A DNA stretch of 64,000 bases from Planctomycetaceae bacterium (GTDB lineage: Bacteria > Planctomycetota > Planctomycetia > Pirellulales > Pirellulaceae), in the NCBI GenBank assembly GCA_002726245.1, contig PBSM01000145.1, positions 1 through 64,000 of the forward strand, given 5' to 3'. The position numbers and the translations under genes were made by a program. Numbering within the stretch: the stretch's first letter is position 1; the number at the start of each line of letters is the position of its first letter. The notes below the pieces were generated by a model. That model ran no database searches. It was not told where the DNA came from and saw only the letters and a list, made by a program, of their open reading frames with translations. Shown here piece after piece: positions 53,548-60,191 of the stretch.

Positions 53548-53757
53548 ATGGCCACTGCCAATCAGAATGAACGCCCCGTTCCTCCGCTGGAATACCACGG
53601 AAAGCTCGTTGCGTGGAGTCACGATGGGACGAGAATCGTAGCGTCAGGTGATTTGTTCGCGGAGGTTAAGGCGAAAGCGCATGCCGCAGGAGAGTCCCGG
53701 CCGCGTTACGAACGGATTCCGCCAGCCGACGCTCGGTTTGTCGGTGGTCATCGATGA
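53548..53757 (+). CDS. Small DUF5678-like protein
   Basis: 69 residues from ATG 53548 (GGAG eight bases upstream). The core EYHGKLVAWSHDGTRIVASG, followed by LFAEVKAKAHAAGE, matches the DUF5678 pattern of a short beta-rich domain with a helical end. Function unknown. The last base pairs overlap the start of the aspartic-protease-like gene (ATGA), so the two are coupled. This pairing is common enough in bacteria to suggest a module. No signal peptide. Confidence 0.72.
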   Translation: MATANQNERPVPPLEYHGKLVAWSHDGTRIVASGDLFAEVKAKAHAAGESRPRYERIPPADARFVGGHR

Positions 53758-54212
53758 ACTTTCCGTATCTTCGGTACGCGACGCGGGACGGTGGGATTGT
53801 CTACCGGCCCGTGGTGCCGGTTGATCTTGCAGGACCGGACGGCGAAGTCGACTTCTATGGTCTGGTCGATACGGGATCGGATGACAGCCTCATCCCGCGC
53901 TTTGTTGCCAATGAACTGGGACTTGAGATTGACGACGGCCAGATCACGGAAGTCGTTGGTCTCGGCAGCGAACGTGTCGCCGTGGCCTCGGCCCAGGTTG
54001 AACTCCGAATCAGCGACGGATCGGAATCCGTCAGTTGGCACGCTACCGTCGGCGTTGTCGGGACTGACGAAGAAGATGCCGACTTTGTGATCCTAGGACA
54101 CAATTCGTGTCTCGATTTCTTCACGGCGATTTTTGATGGGGACCATCGACTGCTGCAGCGCGCCGCTAATTCGAAACTCCCCAGAACGAGCGAATTGGCA
54201 GGCGAATCGTGA
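53754..54212 (+). CDS. Retropepsin-like aspartic protease domain protein
   Basis: 152 residues, cytoplasmic by lack of a signal. The catalytic motif is D39-T-G-S-D43 in YGLVDTGSDDSLIPRF. The hydrophobic partner motif DFVILGHNSCLDFF (about 115-128) is like the ILG motif of single-domain retropepsin-like proteases, which act as dimers. The flanking strands (VVPVDLAGPDGEVDFYG; VVGLGSERVAVASAQVELRI) fit the fold. It is coupled to the DUF5678-like gene. The substrate is unknown; this pair may be a toxin-antitoxin-like or quality-control module, but that is speculation. Confidence 0.75.
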   Translation: MNFPYLRYATRDGGIVYRPVVPVDLAGPDGEVDFYGLVDTGSDDSLIPRFVANELGLEIDDGQITEVVGLGSERVAVASAQVELRISDGSESVSWHATVGVVGTDEEDADFVILGHNSCLDFFTAIFDGDHRLLQRAANSKLPRTSELAGES

Positions 54213-54308
54213 TACTCGCTCAAGCCGGCGCCTTCGGCTAGGTGCTAACAACTGATCGTGGCCGCGCGCGGAAGTACTTCGGCAAACCAGCGTCTCAGGT
54301 TAACAGCG

Positions 54309-55826
54309 ATGAACCACACCTCGACCCAAATCGCTACTTTCTGCGTCGCCGTATTTCTTGCAGGTGCAACGCTGGCGGAACCCGAACCGCGGCGCGTCAT
54401 CGACGTTGGCTCGAAGAAACAGCTCTTTATCGATGAATTGTTCATCCAGTCGAGTCGCGGGGTGACGTTGACCATGAACACGCCTTCTCGCGATGGCAGA
54501 GTGCTGCTCACGAACGACCAACCTTGGGAGAGCGGATCGGAGACGTATATCGGCGTTTACAGTAGCGTCATCAAAGAAAACGGCGTCGTGCGGCTGTGGT
54601 ACGATTCGCGGCGCGGCGGCGATCAGTTGTACGACCGGGTTGCTTACGCCGAGTCGAAGGACGGCCTGCATTTCACCAAACCTATCCTGAGGCTCCACGA
54701 AATCGATGGCTCGAAAGAAAACAACGTCGTGATTCCCGGCATTATTGGCGGTTGTGCTGTATGGATTGATCCCACAGCGCCGCCGGAACATCGCTACAAG
54801 ACGCAGGCGAAAGTCTATCCCTCGCGCGAGTTCCACATGCACAGTTCGCCGGACGGTCTTCGCTGGAGGTTGTTCGCCCGGCTCAACCCCGGTCGCGGCG
54901 GCTGGGACACGCAAAGCGTCGCGTTTTGGGATCCCAACATCGACCGCTACGCGCTTTTCACGCGCTATTGGATGTCGCATCGGCACGGGACGGCGAAAGC
55001 GCCCGACAACTTCCGCACGGTCCGGCGGCTGGAATCGGATGACCTGAAGAGTTGGGACAAGCAAAGCATCGTCATGCAGCCGGATGAAGCCGACCGAATG
55101 TTGCACCCGACACCGCCGGGCCAGCCGCCGATCGACTATTACGGAGCCGATGTGTTTCGCTACGTGGAGGCCGATCGTGTTTACATCATGCTGGCCCAGG
55201 CGTACTGGCACTGGAAGCCGTGCGCGCCGCAAAAGGGACTCGGTCCGGCCGGTTTCGACGTGCGTTTAGCGGTGAGCCGCGACGGGATCAAATTCCGTCG
55301 GGCCGGCGCGCGAAAACCATTCATGTCGATGGGCCCGGCCGGCCGGTTCGATTCCAAGTTCGTCTGGGCCATGCCCGATCCCGTGCGCATGGGCGACGAA
55401 TTGTGGATCTACTACGTCGGCTCGAATCGCGACCATGACGGTTACATCGATGCCGCAGCCCCCGGTGGAAAACATCTCACGGGAATCAGCCGCGCCGTCC
55501 TGCGGTTGGACGGCTTCGTTTCCGCCGACGCGGATTACACGGGCGGAGAGATCACCACGCCGCTGATCAAGTTCAGCGGCAAGCGACTGGAACTGAATGT
55601 GGAAACCAGCGGCGGTGGATCGGTGATCGTCGAGTTGCTCGACGAGAACGACAATCCGATTCCAGGTTTCTCGAAAGACGACGCGACGCCCGTCAACGGC
55701 AACGCAGTTCGCATGCCCGTCCGCTGGGACGATCGCGCTGAAGTCAGCACACTCACCGGAAGACCCGTAAGAATCCGTTTCCACATGCGCGACTGCAAGG
55801 TTTACGCATTTCAGTTTGCGGACTGA
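54309..55826 (+). CDS. GH32/43-like five-bladed propeller protein, exported (paralogue C)
   Basis: 505 residues from ATG 54309; a GTG at 54258 is the longer alternative but lacks a signal. Signal peptide STQIATFCVAVFLAGATLA. The hallmark strand is KKQLFIDELFIQSSRGVTL. Blade motifs include ESKDGLHFTKPILR, SPDGLRWRLFARLN, SDDLKSWDKQ and SRDGIKFRRAG. The C-terminal beta-sandwich ends RFHMRDCKVYAFQFAD, as in A and B. The gene ends in TGA at 55824-55826; the frame continues past it into an EF-hand relic. Confidence 0.72.
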   Translation: MNHTSTQIATFCVAVFLAGATLAEPEPRRVIDVGSKKQLFIDELFIQSSRGVTLTMNTPSRDGRVLLTNDQPWESGSETYIGVYSSVIKENGVVRLWYDSRRGGDQLYDRVAYAESKDGLHFTKPILRLHEIDGSKENNVVIPGIIGGCAVWIDPTAPPEHRYKTQAKVYPSREFHMHSSPDGLRWRLFARLNPGRGGWDTQSVAFWDPNIDRYALFTRYWMSHRHGTAKAPDNFRTVRRLESDDLKSWDKQSIVMQPDEADRMLHPTPPGQPPIDYYGADVFRYVEADRVYIMLAQAYWHWKPCAPQKGLGPAGFDVRLAVSRDGIKFRRAGARKPFMSMGPAGRFDSKFVWAMPDPVRMGDELWIYYVGSNRDHDGYIDAAAPGGKHLTGISRAVLRLDGFVSADADYTGGEITTPLIKFSGKRLELNVETSGGGSVIVELLDENDNPIPGFSKDDATPVNGNAVRMPVRWDDRAEVSTLTGRPVRIRFHMRDCKVYAFQFAD

Positions 55827-55922
55827 CAGTTTACCGGATTCGTATTGCTCACGAAGAGAAGAGTTGAAGAACTCGATGTCAATCGCGACGGCTTGATCAC
55901 GCCTGATGAACTCGACGGCTGA
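55827..55922 (+). pseudogene. EF-hand relic in frame after the paralogue C stop
   Basis: Reading on from the TGA of the previous gene, the same frame gives LLTKRRVEELDVNRDGLITP then DELDG and a TGA at 55920-55922. DVNRDGLITPDE is a canonical 12-residue EF-hand loop (D1, N3, D5, I8, E12). There is no start codon and no second hand. It is either the tail of a deleted calcium-binding protein or a lost C-terminal extension of paralogue C. Confidence 0.5.
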
Positions 55923-55945
55923 CGAGCGACAGGAGGAGCTGATAA

Positions 55946-58261
55946 ATGCTGAGGATGATACTCTTGATCGTGCTGGTGGTCTTCAGCGGTTCAGCATGTT
56001 TCGCAGAGAACCTTGCCCTGAAGCGGCCGTACACGTTTAGCCATCCGCCCAACTACGGCGGTTGCACCGACGCGGGCGATGCGACCGACCTGACCGACGG
56101 CGTCTACAATGGGTCGGTCTGGTCCAACAAAGGCACGGTCGGGTGGGTCTCGGGTGCGCAGTCCAAGAGTATCGAGATTGACCTGGGGCAAATCTGCTCG
56201 ATCGACGAGCTGGCCTTCGAGAGTGGTGCGGACACGCGTTCGCAAGTCACCTTTCCGCTCGCCGTGATGGTCTTCTTAAGTGACGACGGGAAGACGTACA
56301 GCTACGCGGGCGACCTGATTAACGAGTCGATCAATCAGGAAAAGCATGCGATTCACACCTTCAGGCTCGAGGGACTTGCCGATCAGGCCCGCTTCGTGCG
56401 GCTGCAGACAATCAGCGGCGGCTACTATGTTTTTGTTGACGAGATTGAAGTGCTCGGAGCAAAGACGAAGGGCTTGACGCCGAAGACGCGAGATCTGACG
56501 CAGGACGCTATCAAACAGTCCGCGAAAGACCGCATACCTCGGCTAAGACAGAAGAATTCCTCGCTGACGTTTCTCGGACTCGCCGAGTCGCGGCTGGCCG
56601 AAGAGGACGGGAAGCACAAGGCAGCGGTTAGCCAGGCGCGGGCCGCTCTGAAGCGGCTTCGGACCGAGATCATGGCCCGTTCCGAGGCCGAGAAAGTTAA
56701 CTTCCGCCGCGGTGCACCATTTACAAAGCTGGACAGCAGAATCAGCCAGGAGATGGGCGAATACCTGGCTGCCACCGGGCGCTCCGGTTTATTGGTCAGG
56801 TCGGCCAACCCCTGGGCTCCGCTGTTGCCGTTCGACTGGGACGCTTCGGCGATAGCTTCCAGGCCGCTGATGATGATGCGGAACGAGTGGGGGGAATTGG
56901 CCTTCAACCTGACCAATGCCACATCGGACCCGATGGAACTGTCAATCACGGTTGCCGACCTGCAAGCCGGCACGATCCGGGTCCCTTCGACCTCGATCAA
57001 TCTGCGCGAGGCAAAGTTCGTCGAGGCGTACGGCTTTCGGCTGCGCGCCGATGCCCTGATGCCGCTCGAAGGCCAACTGAATATTCCCGCTGGGATGACC
57101 AAGCAACTCTGGCTCACCCTTGACTCACGAGGCCTGAATCCCGGGAAGTACAAAGGGACGATCTCGCTGGCCGGCAGCGAGGTCTCCGCCACGAAGATCT
57201 TCACCTTCACGATCACACCGGTCGCGATGCCCAAGCAGCCGACGCTCAACGTCACGAACTTCTCCTACATGCACTGGCCGATTGCCAAGGCGGACCCGAA
57301 AGGCGTCGCTAAGGATCTTCGCGAGCACTACGCCAACGCCCAGCAAGTGATTTCGCCCTATCTTCCGTATTTCGAAGCCGATGCTGAAGGCAATTTCACC
57401 AAGCCGATGGACTTCTCCAAAATGGACGAGTACATGGAGTTGCTGCCCGAGACGCGCCTCTGGATTCTCTGGACCGGCTTTGATTGGGACCACCGCAAGA
57501 TGCATCCCAAAGAGGGCGACGCGCGAAGGACAAAGGTCTTCACGCGCTGGCTGAAGGACGTGATCGCGCACATGAAGGAGAAGGGCTATGGCTACGAGGA
57601 CTTTGCGTTCACGTGGATTGATGAGCCGAGCCAGAAGAACATGCGCGAGATCGTGAAGCCCTCCAGCGAGTTGTTGCGTCGGATCGATCCGCAGGCGCAG
57701 ATCTGGATGACCATCTCCGTCGACAACACTGCAGACAGTCTGGCCGAGTTCGAAGGGCTGATCGACATCTGGTGCCCGAACGAGTCGAAACTGGGCTGGG
57801 ACTTCTGGCAGAACAAGCGGACGTGGTTCTACGGCTCGTCCAGCGAAAAGGGGAGGTCGCCGACCGGCCACTACCGCTACAAGCTCTGGCAGGCATTCAA
57901 GCATGGCTGCGTGGGGAACGGGTTCTGGGTCTATACCGACAGCTCCGATCTGTGGGACGACTATGCCGGCACACCCACCTACTCGGTCGTCTATGACAGC
58001 CCGGATGGCGTTGTTTCCAGCAAGCGTTGGGAGGCTTACCGAGCCGGTGTCGAAGACTACGAACTTTGCAAGATGCTAAAAGACGCCATCGTCGCCGCCA
58101 AAACAGCAGGCAAGGGCGACACGGCCGAGATCAAAGCGACGCAAGAGGCGCTCGATAAGTGGGTCAATCAGGTGCTGAACAAACGCAACGACCCGACGGT
58201 GGCTGAGCAGGCGCATCGGGCGTTTTTGGAGCATCTGGTCGTTCTCGCGGCGAGTGAATAG
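55946..58261 (+). CDS. Discoidin (F5/8 type C) plus GH123/DUF4091-type TIM-barrel protein, exported
   Basis: 771 residues; ATG 55946 has AGGAGGAG eight to ten bases upstream. Signal peptide RMILLIVLVVFSGSACFAEN. Residues about 20-170 are an F5/8C-type carbohydrate-binding domain (NLALKRPYTFSHPPNYGGCT, SIEIDLGQICSIDELAFESG). A helical hairpin follows (about 185-245), then a beta-sandwich (about 290-420) and a TIM barrel with YEDFAFTWIDEPSQKNMREI, whose Asp-Glu pair (DE) corresponds to the GH123-like catalytic pair. It is an intact relative of the broken gene at 2196-3196. GH123 enzymes act on beta-GalNAc, though this group is diverse. Confidence 0.72.
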   Translation: MLRMILLIVLVVFSGSACFAENLALKRPYTFSHPPNYGGCTDAGDATDLTDGVYNGSVWSNKGTVGWVSGAQSKSIEIDLGQICSIDELAFESGADTRSQVTFPLAVMVFLSDDGKTYSYAGDLINESINQEKHAIHTFRLEGLADQARFVRLQTISGGYYVFVDEIEVLGAKTKGLTPKTRDLTQDAIKQSAKDRIPRLRQKNSSLTFLGLAESRLAEEDGKHKAAVSQARAALKRLRTEIMARSEAEKVNFRRGAPFTKLDSRISQEMGEYLAATGRSGLLVRSANPWAPLLPFDWDASAIASRPLMMMRNEWGELAFNLTNATSDPMELSITVADLQAGTIRVPSTSINLREAKFVEAYGFRLRADALMPLEGQLNIPAGMTKQLWLTLDSRGLNPGKYKGTISLAGSEVSATKIFTFTITPVAMPKQPTLNVTNFSYMHWPIAKADPKGVAKDLREHYANAQQVISPYLPYFEADAEGNFTKPMDFSKMDEYMELLPETRLWILWTGFDWDHRKMHPKEGDARRTKVFTRWLKDVIAHMKEKGYGYEDFAFTWIDEPSQKNMREIVKPSSELLRRIDPQAQIWMTISVDNTADSLAEFEGLIDIWCPNESKLGWDFWQNKRTWFYGSSSEKGRSPTGHYRYKLWQAFKHGCVGNGFWVYTDSSDLWDDYAGTPTYSVVYDSPDGVVSSKRWEAYRAGVEDYELCKMLKDAIVAAKTAGKGDTAEIKATQEALDKWVNQVLNKRNDPTVAEQAHRAFLEHLVVLAASE

Positions 58262-58286
58262 GAGAGTGTTGTTTCTGAACCAGGCC

Positions 58287-58346
58287 GTTGAACCTGCAGC
58301 CGAAGGCGAGGTCGGCGCTTTCCTCGCCTTCGGCTACGGGTTAAAC
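58287..58346. repeat. REP-like palindrome class A, 25-bp near-perfect stem
   Basis: The left arm begins GTTGAACCTGCAGCCGAAGG (58287-58311) and pairs with 58322-58346 (ending TACGGGTTAAAC), with a 10-base loop. It lies between two same-direction genes, 26 bases after the stop of the discoidin-GH gene. Confidence 0.8.
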
Positions 58347-58386
58347 AATGCAGTGGAGCCGCAACCCAAGACAGGGAGAATTCGCG

Positions 58387-60183
58387 ATGTTGTGGAGGAA
58401 GACCCGGAAATCAATGTGCTGCCCGATTATCGGATTGACCCTGGCACTCGTACTTTGTGGCATGTTGCCTGTTTGGGCCGCAGAGCGGGTCGCTTTGGAC
58501 GTTGAACTCAACGATCCGCAAGCAGCCAATCAGTGGGTGCTTCCGCCGAACAGCGGGGCATCGGTCAGCGGCGGCGAGTTGATCCTCGACACCGTCAACC
58601 GAAACGGCGTGCGCATTTTTCTGCGGAAACCGACGCTCAGCGATCTCACGCTGACTTGCAAGGTGCTCGTCGAATCCAAAGGGCCGGGCGTGCGGGCCTT
58701 CGAGGTCTGTTTCCACTCGGCCGGCATTGCCTCGCACCAATTCGTCCACGTCAACCGCGGCGCGGCAATTCTTGGTTGGGTCAGTCGTGAAAGTCTCTGG
58801 AATAAAGCGGCCAGCGTGGCCAACGCGCGAAAAGAGGACGCCTGGCTCGACGTCAAGGTCGAATGTGAAAAGCAGCAAATCCGCTTCTACCTCGACGGCC
58901 GCCTGGTGCTCGAAGGGACTGACTCGCATTGGCAGTCCGGCCGAATCGGATTCGGCTCCAGCCAGGCCCTCGTGCGCGTGAAGGACATCCGAGTCGAAGG
59001 AACACCGGCGACACTCGACAAGCCGTGGCGAGATGACGCGCCGAAGGTGCCGGTGTTGTTCGGAACGTTTCACGAGTTGGAGCCCAAACGCCGGCACACC
59101 AAGGTCTCCGGGAAGTTGGACATTTCCGCGAGCGAGCCGTTCATCATCAGCAGCCGCATCACCAACCCGAAGCTCGGCGCCCACGAGCAGCCTCATCTGT
59201 TCAAGATGCCCTGCGGCGACATCCATCTCGTGTTTCACTCCGACGGCGATATCCACGGAGCGACGCGCGTGGTGCTGCGGTCCTGCGACAAGGGAAAGAC
59301 ATGGGAGCCGATGCCGATCAGCGTCAATCGCCATGAGGCGGTCGGCGTGCTCACCGACGGCACCGTGCTCGTGTACGACGACTATGCGTTCCGCAAGGAA
59401 GGCAATCTATTCGTTGGCCAGATGTGTGTTTCCAAAGACGGCGGCCGGACGTTCGGGCCTGTCGAGCTGGCTTCCTTCCATCGCGCGGACGCGGCGGGCT
59501 CAGTAGCCGCCGGAACGCATTGGAAAGCCAAGGACCTGGACAAGTACCGGACCACTTCGGCCAAGTGGTCGGACCAGTTGTGCCATGCCTTGTGGCGGAG
59601 CGTCCTTCAAAAGCAAGACGGAACGCTGATCGCCTGCGCCCATACCCGTTACAAAGGCGACAAGAAAGGCAAACTACGCGTTGTCTGCTACCACTCCACC
59701 GACGGCGGCCGAACCTGGGGCTCGGAATCGACCGTGGCCTACGATCTTGACGTCGGCGGCGAAGGCTTTGTCGAACCGGTGATGTCGCTTTGTTCGAACG
59801 GAGACGTGCTCTGCATGATGCGTCATGGATTGTGGCAGGCTCGGTCCACAGACGGTGGCAAGACCTGGCAGCCATACAAGACGCTCGAAGTCCGCGGTGT
59901 CGATCCCGATCTCTGCCTGATGACCGACGGGATCCTGGCGTGCAGCTACGGTCGGCCCGGCAACCGGATCATGTTCAGCATCGACGGCACCGGCCGGGAG
60001 TGGACCGACCGGCTCCAGATCTACGAGTACCAGCGCGGCAGCTTCGGCTACACGGGCATCGTCGAAGTCCAGCCCGGCAAACTTCTCTACGTCTATGATC
60101 GTCGCGACGCCTATGCCGAGTATGACGGCGAGCAAACCACGGCGATCCAAGGTGTGTATATCACCGTGAAACGAAAAGGCTAA
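58387..60183 (+). CDS. Concanavalin-like domain plus sialidase-like Asp-box propeller, exported
   Basis: 598 residues from ATG 58387 (GGGAG eight bases upstream); an ATG at 58348 lies in the palindrome. Signal peptide SMCCPIIGLTLALVLCGMLP. Residues about 45-215 form a laminin-G/DUF1080-like beta-sandwich (ILDTVNRNGVRIFLRKPTLS; IRFYLDGRLVLEG). Residues about 225-595 form the propeller with SCDKGKTW, SKDGGRTF, STDGGRTW, STDGGKTW and SIDGTGREW. The first domain probably binds glycan. It is followed eight bases later by the 979-residue gene, so the two are co-transcribed. Confidence 0.75.
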   Translation: MLWRKTRKSMCCPIIGLTLALVLCGMLPVWAAERVALDVELNDPQAANQWVLPPNSGASVSGGELILDTVNRNGVRIFLRKPTLSDLTLTCKVLVESKGPGVRAFEVCFHSAGIASHQFVHVNRGAAILGWVSRESLWNKAASVANARKEDAWLDVKVECEKQQIRFYLDGRLVLEGTDSHWQSGRIGFGSSQALVRVKDIRVEGTPATLDKPWRDDAPKVPVLFGTFHELEPKRRHTKVSGKLDISASEPFIISSRITNPKLGAHEQPHLFKMPCGDIHLVFHSDGDIHGATRVVLRSCDKGKTWEPMPISVNRHEAVGVLTDGTVLVYDDYAFRKEGNLFVGQMCVSKDGGRTFGPVELASFHRADAAGSVAAGTHWKAKDLDKYRTTSAKWSDQLCHALWRSVLQKQDGTLIACAHTRYKGDKKGKLRVVCYHSTDGGRTWGSESTVAYDLDVGGEGFVEPVMSLCSNGDVLCMMRHGLWQARSTDGGKTWQPYKTLEVRGVDPDLCLMTDGILACSYGRPGNRIMFSIDGTGREWTDRLQIYEYQRGSFGYTGIVEVQPGKLLYVYDRRDAYAEYDGEQTTAIQGVYITVKRKG

Positions 60184-60191
60184 GCCCGATC

